DNA from: Halobellus litoreus
Lineage (GTDB): Archaea; Halobacteriota; Halobacteria; Halobacteriales; Haloferacaceae
Assembly: GCF_024464595.1 (NCBI RefSeq)
Contig: NZ_JANHAW010000001.1
Span: 1,443,083 to 1,507,082 of the forward strand
Reading direction: 5' to 3'
DNA length: 64,000 nt
In this document: positions 33,734 through 41,174 of the stretch, piece after piece
Layout of the letters: every line of letters starts with the position of its first letter
How positions within the stretch are numbered: the stretch's first letter is position 1
Translations under genes and position numbers: made by a program
The notes under the pieces: model-generated
Databases searched by the model: none
What the model was told of the DNA's origin: nothing
The model's input: only the letters and a program-made list of their open reading frames with translations

Positions 33734-34180
33734 ATGACCATCGTGGCAGCGATCGACGGACGCAAGCAGACGGATCCCGTCGTCTCGGTCGGGGCCGACC
33801 TCGCGGAGGCGTACGGCGAGGAGTTGGTCGTCCTCCACGTCGTTCCCGAAGACGAGTTCGAAGAACACCGCCGAGAGATCACTCGGTTGGACGGGTCGGC
33901 CGATTACTCGTTCACGCAGGAAGAACAGAGCGCCGAACGCCTCGTCGACGACGTCGTCGACGAGACGCTCGGAGCGCACGAGGCCTCTGTCACGTCGGTC
34001 GGGCGAGTGGGATCTCCGACCGAAGCGATCCTCTCGCTCGCGAGAGACCGGGACGCGAGATACCTCGTCATCGGCGGCAAAAAGCGTTCGCCGGTCGGGA
34101 AAGCGGTCTTCGGAAGCGTCACCCAGAGCGTCCTCCTGGACGCCGATCGACCGGTGGTCACCGCGATCGACGACGAGTGA
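33734..34180 (+). CDS. Universal stress protein (UspA family)
   Basis: A protein of 148 residues with a single Usp domain. Strand 1 is TIVAAIDGRKQTDPVVSVGA, and strand 2 is ELVVLHVVPEDEF. The C-terminal half has RYLVIGGKKRSPVGKAVFGS then VTQSVLLDADRPVVTA, matching the ATP-binding Gx2Gx9G(S/T) pattern, so this is likely an ATP-binding type. A TATA-like CGCTTACTT lies about 30 nt before the ATG. It is divergent from mscS. Confidence 0.88.
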   Translation: MTIVAAIDGRKQTDPVVSVGADLAEAYGEELVVLHVVPEDEFEEHRREITRLDGSADYSFTQEEQSAERLVDDVVDETLGAHEASVTSVGRVGSPTEAILSLARDRDARYLVIGGKKRSPVGKAVFGSVTQSVLLDADRPVVTAIDDE

Positions 34181-34198
34181 ACCGCGCCCGCGGCGCGT

Positions 34199-35764
34199 TC
34201 AGAGTCCCAGCCGCTCTTTCACCGCGTTCCGGTCGAGTTTCCCGCTCGACGTCTTTTCGAGTTCATCCACGAAGTGATAGGCCCGCGGCCGTTCGTGGTC
34301 CGCCACGAGGTCGCTCTCGAGGCACCACTCGTCCAGTTCCTCGCTCGTGAGGCTTTCGGCCGCGGGCACGACGATCGCCGTGACTCGCTGCCCGTACTCC
34401 TCGTCGTCGACGCCGACGACTGCCGACCGTGTCACGTCCGGGTGATCGTTCAGGGCCTCCTCGACCCGCTCGGGGATGATCTTCACGCCGCGCGATTTGA
34501 TCTGGTTGTCGACTCTGCCTTCGAGATAGAGGTACCCCCCCTCGTCACGGTAGCCCAAATCACCGGAATACCACCAGCCGTCTCGGAACCCGTCGGTGGT
34601 CTTTGCGGTGTTCCGCCAGGCCCACGCGGGCACGTCGGGGCCTCGGATGATGATCTCACCCAGTGCCCCCGGCTCGCGGACGTCGTCGGGAGCGCCGCCC
34701 TCCTCGACGATACGAACCTCCGTGCCCGTCTGGGCCTTCCCGACGCTGTCGATCCGATCGCCGGTCATTTCCTCGTTGTACAGGACTGTCCCGTACATCT
34801 CGGTGGATCCGTACGACTGGGTGACGTTCCGGCAGACGTGGTCCCGAAGTCGATCGAGCGTTCCGCTGTCCATCTTCTCGCCGGTCGAATAGACGACTTC
34901 GAGCGAACTGAAATCGCGGTCCGCGACGCCCCGCTGGAGGACTTCACGCCACATCGTGGCGACCAGTCCGGTGTGCGTGATGTCCTCCCGTTCCACGATG
35001 TCGACGAACTCCGCCGCGTCCCACCCCCGCAAGAACCGGACGCTCTCACACCCCATCATCGCCTTCACGACCGGGTTGTACCAGGCCCCGAACGACGGCG
35101 AGAACACGACGAGCGTCCGTCCGGATCGGTCGACGCCGTACCTGGCCGCGCCCTTCATCGCCTTGAGATACATTCCGCGGTGCGTGTGACACCAGCCCTT
35201 CGGGCGTCCCGTGCTCCCCGACGTCCACCAGATCGTCGCCAGGTCCTCCTCGTTGATGAGCACGTCCGGTGACCGGGCCGCTGCGCCCTCCAGAAACGAG
35301 CCGTGGGTCTGTTCGCCCTCGTCGGCGTCGTCCCCGACGACGACCACCGTCGACACGGACCGCATCGCGTCCTCGTCGAGTTCGCTTCGGACCCGGTCGG
35401 CGACGTGCTCGTCCACGACGACCACTGCGGGTCGGGTCTCCGCAACACTCCGTTTCATCACGTCCGAGGCGGACTTGAGGTGGACGTTCGTCACCACACA
35501 GCCGGCCTTCATCGCTCCGAAGAGGAGCACGGTCTGCGTCACCGAGGACTCACACAGGAACGCGACGCGGTCGCCCCGCGAAACGTAGTCGAGAAACGAG
35601 TCCGCCGCCCGGTCCGTTTCGCGGTCGAACTCGCCCCACGTCACTGACCGGTCCCCGTCGTCGAACGCCGGCGCGTCGGGACTTCGGTCCGCGTTCTGCC
35701 GACAGACGTCGACCAGGGACGGCAGATCGACGTGTTGGTTGGCTGTGGTCGTCATCGGGGTCAC
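34199..35764 (-). CDS. AMP-dependent acyl-CoA synthetase
   Basis: An ANL-superfamily enzyme of 521 residues that activates a carboxylic acid through an acyl-AMP. The phosphate loop is TIWWTSGSTGRPKGWCHTHR, A5 is QSYGSTEMYGT, A7 is WWYSGDLGYRDEGGYLYLEG, A8 is RVDNQIKSRGVKIIPERVEE and the C-terminal catalytic Lys is in KTSSGKLDRNAVKERL. The acid cannot be told from sequence. The gene lies next to an ABC importer and, further on, an amidohydrolase, so it may belong to one catabolic locus. GTG at 35764 and ATG at 35755 are alternative starts. Confidence 0.88.
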   Translation of the reverse strand: MTPMTTTANQHVDLPSLVDVCRQNADRSPDAPAFDDGDRSVTWGEFDRETDRAADSFLDYVSRGDRVAFLCESSVTQTVLLFGAMKAGCVVTNVHLKSASDVMKRSVAETRPAVVVVDEHVADRVRSELDEDAMRSVSTVVVVGDDADEGEQTHGSFLEGAAARSPDVLINEEDLATIWWTSGSTGRPKGWCHTHRGMYLKAMKGAARYGVDRSGRTLVVFSPSFGAWYNPVVKAMMGCESVRFLRGWDAAEFVDIVEREDITHTGLVATMWREVLQRGVADRDFSSLEVVYSTGEKMDSGTLDRLRDHVCRNVTQSYGSTEMYGTVLYNEEMTGDRIDSVGKAQTGTEVRIVEEGGAPDDVREPGALGEIIIRGPDVPAWAWRNTAKTTDGFRDGWWYSGDLGYRDEGGYLYLEGRVDNQIKSRGVKIIPERVEEALNDHPDVTRSAVVGVDDEEYGQRVTAIVVPAAESLTSEELDEWCLESDLVADHERPRAYHFVDELEKTSSGKLDRNAVKERLGL

Positions 35765-35890
35765 GAACCGTTCCGCGGGACGGTCATACCCGCCTGGCTG
35801 TTCGCCGCAGATGTATATGATCCCGCGAGTCGCCGTGGTCTCGTCTCCATAGGGGGCCGGAGACCCCGGACTACTATCAATCCTCTCCCG

Positions 35891-35907
35891 TGAAACACCG
35901 CGTTTCA
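35891..35907. promoter_or_regulatory. Inverted repeat, candidate operator site 1 of the ABC locus
   Basis: TGAAAC-ACCGC-GTTTCA, a perfect 6-bp inverted repeat between the divergent acyl-CoA synthetase and DppC-like permease genes. Its arms match those of the site upstream of the DppD-like gene (37877-37890). Confidence 0.5.
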
Positions 35908-35948
35908 GCCTGTTAGACCCGTTACGCTAGTGAACGGTCTGGCCGCTG

Positions 35949-35967
35949 ATTCCGCTCTCGGCGGAAT
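35949..35967. promoter_or_regulatory. Inverted repeat next to the DppC-like gene promoter
   Basis: ATTCCGC-TCTCG-GCGGAAT, a perfect 7-bp inverted repeat immediately upstream of the TATA-like GCTTATGCG (35968-35976) that serves the ATG at 36000. The position overlaps the BRE, suitable for an activator or repressor. Confidence 0.5.
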
Positions 35968-35999
35968 GCTTATGCGCACCCACCCGACTTTGTGAGGGT

Positions 36000-36920
36000 A
36001 TGTCACTGTCGAATGTACTCCCCGACGGTGGGTTGCGCCAGCACCCGCTCGTTCGAAACCTCCGTGAGGGGATTGCACTCATCGCGAACGACCGGACGAC
36101 GCTGTTCTACCTCTCCTTTCTCGTCTTCGTGATCCTCCTGGGGGCGATCGGACCGGAGATCGCACCGTACCCCTACGACGAGCCGATGTACGCTGGGGGG
36201 GAGCCGCTCCTCTCGGAGCCGCCCTCGGTTACTCACCCGCTCGGCACCACGTCGTCGGGCTACGACGTGTTCTCTCGCATCCTCGTCGGGGCGCGCCCGA
36301 CCGTGATCACCGGGCTGCTCGGTGGGACGATCATCATCACGATCGGTTCGGCGATCGGAATCACCGCCGGCTACGTCGGCGGCCGCACCGAAGACGTCCT
36401 GATGCGGATCACGGACATCGCCTACGGCGTGCCGCTCATTCCGTTCGCGATCGTCCTGCTCGCCCTGTTCGGCGTCGGATTCCTGATGTCCGTCGTCGTC
36501 ATCGGACTGCTCCTCTGGCGGGGGCCCGCGCGGGTGTTGCGGTCGCAGGTCCTGCAGATCCGTCAGCGGCCCTTCATCCTCGCGGCGAAGGCGACCGGGG
36601 CGAGCACGCCGCGCATCATCTACAAGCACATCCTCCCGAACGTCGCGCCGATGGCGATAATGTACTTCGCGCTCGGTATCGGTCTCTCGATCCTGCTTCA
36701 GGCGGGGCTGGCGTTCATCGGCGTCTCCAACCCCCTCGTCCCCTCGTGGGGCATTATGATCCGCAACGCGTACACCTCGGGGCAGATGACCACGACGTGG
36801 TGGTGGTCGATTTCCCCCGGCATCTTCATCTCACTCACCGTGATGTCGACGATTATGCTGGGTCGCCGCTACGAGGAACTCGTCGGCCAGACCGACGGCG
36901 AAGCCGTCGCGACCGCGTAG
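36000..36920 (+). CDS. Dpp/Opp-type ABC transporter permease (DppC-like)
   Basis: A membrane protein of 306 residues with six helices and a cytoplasmic start. The OppC-type N-terminal segment (TTLFYLSFLVFVILLGAIGP) and HPLGTTSSGYDVFSRILVGA come first. GRTEDVLMRITDIAYGVPLI follows, and the EAA loop is ILAAKATGASTPRIIYKHIL. It would pair with the DppB-like protein at 40090-41079. Unusually it is separated from the rest of the transporter by an opposite-strand gene and has its own promoter. Confidence 0.9.
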   Translation: MSLSNVLPDGGLRQHPLVRNLREGIALIANDRTTLFYLSFLVFVILLGAIGPEIAPYPYDEPMYAGGEPLLSEPPSVTHPLGTTSSGYDVFSRILVGARPTVITGLLGGTIIITIGSAIGITAGYVGGRTEDVLMRITDIAYGVPLIPFAIVLLALFGVGFLMSVVVIGLLLWRGPARVLRSQVLQIRQRPFILAAKATGASTPRIIYKHILPNVAPMAIMYFALGIGLSILLQAGLAFIGVSNPLVPSWGIMIRNAYTSGQMTTTWWWSISPGIFISLTVMSTIMLGRRYEELVGQTDGEAVATA

Positions 36921-37110
36921 GCGGCGAACGGTCTCGGTTTCGCAGCTGCCCGACTCGCGGCCCGGACGGGGTCGCAACCGCCCTTTTGCCGTCGCTTGGA
37001 GCCACTTTCCTGCCCTCGCTCGGGGCCGAACGCTCGGCAACTCCCGTAGCCAAACTCTCTCGCACCCGCTCACGGACGCATTATCGGCCCCGCCGGCCTC
37101 TCGGTACGAT

Positions 37111-37767
37111 CTACCGCATCTCGGCGGTCTCGCGGATCTTCGCGACCTCCGCTTCGATCGTGGACGCGTGCTGGGCACCGAACAGTCGGGAGTCCACCCG
37201 ACCGCCCGCGACGAACAGCAGCGCCGGCGCGCCGGCGACGTCGTACTCGTCCATCACACCGAGAGCGTTCGGTCCGTAGATCGCGAGCAACGCCAGGTCG
37301 TCCGGCGGATCCTCGAAGATCTCCTCCAGCACGGAACGCTGGTCGTCACACGGTTCACAGTCCTCTTTCCAGACGTATACCACTGCTCTCTCACAGGCGC
37401 GGAGGAGCGGCGTGAAACTGCTCCCGACGATCGGGCTGAACGGCTCCGGGACCCCGTCGGTCCGCCCCGGCGTTTCGACGAACTGCATCACGACCGGTGC
37501 GAGGCGTTCGGGGGCCGCATCGGAGAGGTCTTCGACGTGCTCTCCGATGGCTCGTTTGGTCGCTAACAGCTCTCGTTGGTGCCGCTCCTCCGCGCCCTCG
37601 CCGATCGAACCGAGTTCCGATTCGACCTCGACTGCGTCCATTTCACTCACCGCACGCCGGTGTTCGGCCCGGGACTCGACGAATTCGGGGGTCAGTTCGG
37701 CCGTTTCGCCCTCCGCGGTGAGGACGCCGGCTTCCACGAGCCGTTCGAGCAGCTCCGAGGGATTCAT
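37111..37767 (-). CDS. Thioredoxin-fold protein with a CEPC active site
   Basis: A protein of 218 residues. The C-terminal ~100 residues have a thioredoxin fold: strand AVVYVWKEDCEPCDDQRSVL with a CxxC, DLALLAIYGPNALGVMDEYD, the cis-Pro in VAGAPALLFVAGG and a last helix. The N-terminal ~110 residues are helical (MNPSELLERLVEAGVLTAEG, KRAIGEHVEDLSDAAPERLA) and I do not recognise them; they may resemble a winged helix. The start at 37767 is set by a TATA-like CTTATACG at 37795-37802. It sits antisense inside the ABC importer locus, divergent from the DppD-like gene. Confidence 0.75.
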   Translation of the reverse strand: MNPSELLERLVEAGVLTAEGETAELTPEFVESRAEHRRAVSEMDAVEVESELGSIGEGAEERHQRELLATKRAIGEHVEDLSDAAPERLAPVVMQFVETPGRTDGVPEPFSPIVGSSFTPLLRACERAVVYVWKEDCEPCDDQRSVLEEIFEDPPDDLALLAIYGPNALGVMDEYDVAGAPALLFVAGGRVDSRLFGAQHASTIEAEVAKIRETAEMR

Positions 37768-37876
37768 CCTTCCGTCCACTGAGAGGGGCACCTCGTATAA
37801 GGGCACTGCCGACGGCGCGCTCGTGGTCGATTGCCGGGGCGGAACGCGCGTCGGTACCGTTCGTCGTGGATTTCGC

Positions 37877-37890
37877 GAAACGCCTGTTTC
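37877..37890. promoter_or_regulatory. Candidate operator site 2 of the ABC locus
   Basis: GAAACGCCTGTTTC, an inverted repeat (GAAAC/GTTTC) between the thioredoxin-like and DppD-like genes. The 12-mer AACGCCTGTTTC recurs exactly at 41113-41124 upstream of the substrate-binding protein gene. Confidence 0.55.
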
Positions 37891-37959
37891 AGTTTATTTC
37901 AGCCGTTGAGAGCGTCGAAACCGTTAATTAGGACTGTGAGCTATGCGAGACCATCACAC

Positions 37960-39003
37960 ATGAGCGAACCCCTCCTCGAAATCGAGGATCTTACGATACA
38001 ATACCGGACGGACCAGGGTCCACTCACGGCCGTCTCCGGTGCCTCGTTCACCATCGACGACGGCGAGTACTTCGGCCTCGTCGGCGAATCCGGGTGTGGG
38101 AAGAGCACCCTCGCCAAGTCGTTGCTCCGAGGACTCGACGACAACGGCGAAATCACCGCCGGATCCGTTCGGTACCGCGGCGAAGAGATCCACGAGTACG
38201 GGGAGCGGGAGATGAACGAGAAACTCCGATGGAAGGAGATCTCGTGGATCCCACAGAGCTCGATGAACAGCCTGGACCCGCTCCAGCGGGTCAGCGAACA
38301 GGCGCTGGAACTGGCCGAGGTGCACACGGATCTCTCCGAGGCGGCGGCTCGGGAGAAATTCCGCGACCTCTTCGAGGTCGTCGGGCTGCCGAAAGACCGC
38401 ATCGACGACTATCCACACCAGTTCTCCGGCGGAATGCAACAGCGGGCCATCATCGCTCTCGCGCTGTTTCTGGACCCGTCGCTCATCATCGCCGACGAGC
38501 CGACGACGGCGCTCGACGTCATTATGCAGGACATGGTGTTCAAGTACCTCGACGAGATCAAGGAGGCGACCGAGACGAGCCTCCTCCTCATCACCCACGA
38601 CATCAGCGTCGTCTTCGAGAGCTGTGAGTCGATGGCGATTATGCACGGCGGGCAGGTCGCAGAGACGGGTGACGTCGTGGAACTGTTCGATTCGCCCCGG
38701 CACCCGTACTCGATTCTCCTGCAGGAAGCGTTCCCGGACATCCGCCACCCGGAGCGCGACCTCGCGGTCATCGAAGGCCGGCCCCCGCAGTCGATGGGGG
38801 ACGTCGAGTCGTGCACCTTCGCCGACCGCTGTCCGTGGGCGGTCGAAGAGTGCCGCCGGTCCGCCCCACCACTCGAAGAAGTCGCGCAGGACGCGTCCGG
38901 TCACCACCGCGCGGCGTGCTTCCGCAAAGACGAGGTCCTGGAGCTGTACCGCTCGGAGGGCGCGCCACCGGTGGACCCGACGTCGGAGGCACCGCAGCGA
39001 TGA
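37960..39003 (+). CDS. Dpp/Opp-type ABC transporter ATPase (DppD-like)
   Basis: An ATPase of 347 residues. Walker A is LVGESGCGKSTLAKSLLRGL, the Q-loop region ISWIPQSSMNSLDPLQRVSE, the signature FSGGMQQRAIIALAL, Walker B LIIADEPTTALDV and the switch His is in LLLITHDISVVFE. The C-terminal oligopeptide-transporter domain has four Cys (ESCTFADRCPWAVEECR and a later AACFRK), as in DppD/OppD with an Fe-S cluster. A TATA-like GTTAATTAG lies near 37922-37930. The end overlaps the next gene by 4 nt. Confidence 0.92.
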   Translation: MSEPLLEIEDLTIQYRTDQGPLTAVSGASFTIDDGEYFGLVGESGCGKSTLAKSLLRGLDDNGEITAGSVRYRGEEIHEYGEREMNEKLRWKEISWIPQSSMNSLDPLQRVSEQALELAEVHTDLSEAAAREKFRDLFEVVGLPKDRIDDYPHQFSGGMQQRAIIALALFLDPSLIIADEPTTALDVIMQDMVFKYLDEIKEATETSLLLITHDISVVFESCESMAIMHGGQVAETGDVVELFDSPRHPYSILLQEAFPDIRHPERDLAVIEGRPPQSMGDVESCTFADRCPWAVEECRRSAPPLEEVAQDASGHHRAACFRKDEVLELYRSEGAPPVDPTSEAPQR

Positions 39004-40034
39004 CGGACGAGACCCCCCTCCTCGAAACCGAGAACCTCAAACGGTACTTCGATCAGGACACGGGCTTTCTCGACGCCTTCCTGGGTGGGGGAAGCCAACC
39101 GGTTCAGGCGGTCGACGGGGTTTCGCTCGCGCTCTATGAGAACGACTCGATCGGGATCATCGGCGAGAGCGGATGCGGCAAGACGACGCTTCTCCAGACG
39201 CTCGCGCGGCTGCAAGAGCAGACCGACGGCGAACTCCGGTTCGAAGGGAACCCGATCTCGGAGTTCTCCAAGAAGGAGATGAAGGCGTTCCGACGGCAGG
39301 TCCAGATCATCTTCCAGGACCCGTTCAACTCGTTCGACCCGAAACTGACCGTCCGCGAATCGCTGCTCGAACCGCTGCGCATCCACGGGATGGACGACCG
39401 CGATCGGCGGGTCCGCGAAGCGCTCGAACGCGCCGAACTCAACCCGCCGGAAAAGTACCTCGAACGGCGCCCGACGCAGCTGAGCGGCGGCGAACTGCAG
39501 CGGGTCTCTATCGCACGGGCGCTCGTCCTCGAACCAAAGGTAATACTCGCGGACGAGCCCGTCTCGATGCTCGACGTCTCGACGCAGGCGTCCATCCTGA
39601 ACCTCCTCTCCGATCTGACCGCCGAACTCGACGTGGCGCTTTTGTACATCTCACACGATCTCTCGACGGTCTCGTACGTCTGCGATCGGATCGACGTGAT
39701 GTACCTGGGTCGCGTCGTCGAATCGGCACCGACTCACGACCTGCTCGACTCCCCGAAACACCCCTACACGCAAGCGCTCGTGAACGCGATCCCGATTCCG
39801 GACCCCCACGACGATCGGGAGCGGACGACCATCGACGGAACCCCGGGCAATCCGGTCGGCATCGGCGAGGGGTGTCGCTTTCGCGACCGGTGCCCCGAGC
39901 GAATGGATATCTGCGAACGGACGCCTCGGAACGTCTCCGTGGACGCCGAGAACCACCGCGTCGCCTGCCACCTCTACTACGACCACGAGGAGGAGCAACG
40001 CCGCGGCGAAGCGATAGCCGAGGGACAGAAATGA
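39000..40034 (+). CDS. Dpp/Opp-type ABC transporter ATPase (DppF-like)
   Basis: An ATPase of 344 residues and second NBD of the importer. Walker A is IIGESGCGKTTLLQTLARLQ, the Q-loop VQIIFQDPFNSFDPKLTVRE, the signature LSGGELQRVSIARALVLEPK, Walker B VILADEPVSMLDVSTQASIL and the switch is LLYISHDLSTVSYVC. The C-terminal Cys cluster is CRFRDRCPERMDICERTPRN then RVACHLYYD. Its ATG overlaps the stop of the DppD-like gene (ATGA), so the two are coupled. It is followed 55 nt later by the DppB-like permease. Confidence 0.92.
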   Translation: MTDETPLLETENLKRYFDQDTGFLDAFLGGGSQPVQAVDGVSLALYENDSIGIIGESGCGKTTLLQTLARLQEQTDGELRFEGNPISEFSKKEMKAFRRQVQIIFQDPFNSFDPKLTVRESLLEPLRIHGMDDRDRRVREALERAELNPPEKYLERRPTQLSGGELQRVSIARALVLEPKVILADEPVSMLDVSTQASILNLLSDLTAELDVALLYISHDLSTVSYVCDRIDVMYLGRVVESAPTHDLLDSPKHPYTQALVNAIPIPDPHDDRERTTIDGTPGNPVGIGEGCRFRDRCPERMDICERTPRNVSVDAENHRVACHLYYDHEEEQRRGEAIAEGQK

Positions 40035-40089
40035 CACCCCACTCATTCCCGGCTCACCGTGTGCCGACCGACGACGGAGGGACAGCCCG

Positions 40090-41079
40090 ATGACCCGCAA
40101 GCGATACTTCGCGTACCGGACGGTTCAGACCGTGGTCCTCCTCTGGTTCCTCCTGACGTTCCTGTTCTTCTTCTTCCGGCTGATGCCGGGGAGCTTCACC
40201 GACATTATGCTGCAGCAGGGTGCGTCCGAGTCGGCGGTTATGGCCTTCCGCGATCGGTGGGGGCTGAACGATCCGCTGTACGTTCAGTACCTCCGATATC
40301 TCGGGAACTTCGTCGTCTTCGACTTCGGCACGTCGATCCAGTTCCGAACGCCGGTCATCGAGCACGTCGGCATCCGGATCTTCAACTCGTTCGTCCTCAT
40401 CGCCCCGGCGATCACGGCGGCGTACGTGATCGGCTCGATCTACGGAACGATCCTCGGCACGCAACGCGGCAGCACCTTGGAGAAGCACGGACTGCTCCCG
40501 TTCATCCTCTTCGCGTCGGTCCCGTCGTTCTTCCTCGCGATCGTCGCGATCGTCGTGTTCTCGGGGTACTTCGGGTGGTTCCCGTCGTTCGGGATGATCA
40601 CGCCGGACACGTACACGCAGTTCAGGGACGCTCCCTTCTGGCGGCCGTATCTCACGAGCGACTTCGCGATGCACTATATGCTGCCCTTCGCCGTCATCGT
40701 GATCAGATACACCTACCTGCCGCTTCTGATTATGCGGACGAGCGTCGTCGAGACCATCGGACAGGAGTTCACGTTCTATCACCGGCTCTCGGGACTGCCG
40801 AAGTCGCGTCAGCTTCGACACATCGGCAAGCACTCGATCCTGCCCGTCGTGACGCTGTATCCGGTGTCGATGACGCGAGCACTCGGCGGCCTCGTACTTA
40901 TCGAATCGGTGTTCAACTGGCCGGGTATCGGGTTCACGCTGGTCCAGGCGGTGCTGGCGCGCGACTTCCCGGTCGTCCAGTTCGTGTTCTTCCTGGTCGC
41001 CGGATTCATCATCGTCGCCAACTTCGGCGTGGACCTCCTCTACGGCGTGATCGATCCGCGCGTCAGTGTCGACGAGTAG
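40090..41079 (+). CDS. Dpp/Opp-type ABC transporter permease (DppB-like)
   Basis: A membrane protein of 329 residues with six helices. DppB features are the first helix TVVLLWFLLTFLFFFFRLMP, the periplasmic MPGSFTDIMLQQG and LNDPLYVQYLRYLGNFVVFD stretch and the EAA-like loop in FTFYHRLSGLPKSRQLRHIG. The C-terminal VLIESVFNWPGIGFTLVQAV and VLARDFPVVQFVFFLVAGFI complete the match. It is probably cotranscribed with the two ATPase genes and forms the channel with the DppC-like protein. Confidence 0.92.
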   Translation: MTRKRYFAYRTVQTVVLLWFLLTFLFFFFRLMPGSFTDIMLQQGASESAVMAFRDRWGLNDPLYVQYLRYLGNFVVFDFGTSIQFRTPVIEHVGIRIFNSFVLIAPAITAAYVIGSIYGTILGTQRGSTLEKHGLLPFILFASVPSFFLAIVAIVVFSGYFGWFPSFGMITPDTYTQFRDAPFWRPYLTSDFAMHYMLPFAVIVIRYTYLPLLIMRTSVVETIGQEFTFYHRLSGLPKSRQLRHIGKHSILPVVTLYPVSMTRALGGLVLIESVFNWPGIGFTLVQAVLARDFPVVQFVFFLVAGFIIVANFGVDLLYGVIDPRVSVDE

Positions 41080-41110
41080 CCTTTCGACCCGAATCCTGTT
41101 TTGAGTGCCT

Positions 41111-41124
41111 GTAACGCCTGTTTC
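41111..41124. promoter_or_regulatory. Candidate operator site 3 of the ABC locus
   Basis: GTAACGCCTGTTTC upstream of the substrate-binding protein gene shares the 12-mer AACGCCTGTTTC with site 2. It lies 23 nt upstream of the TATA-like CATTAACTA (41148-41156). Confidence 0.5.
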
Positions 41125-41174
41125 TCGCTGTTTCGCCCCACAACATTCATTAACTATCAGGGAGTTCAAAGTGT

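Noticed and set aside
35820-35999. Stem-forming sequence upstream of the DppC-like gene as a tRNA or structured RNA
   Set aside because: There is no T-loop GGTTCRA motif or cloverleaf; the inverted repeats are better read as operator sites.
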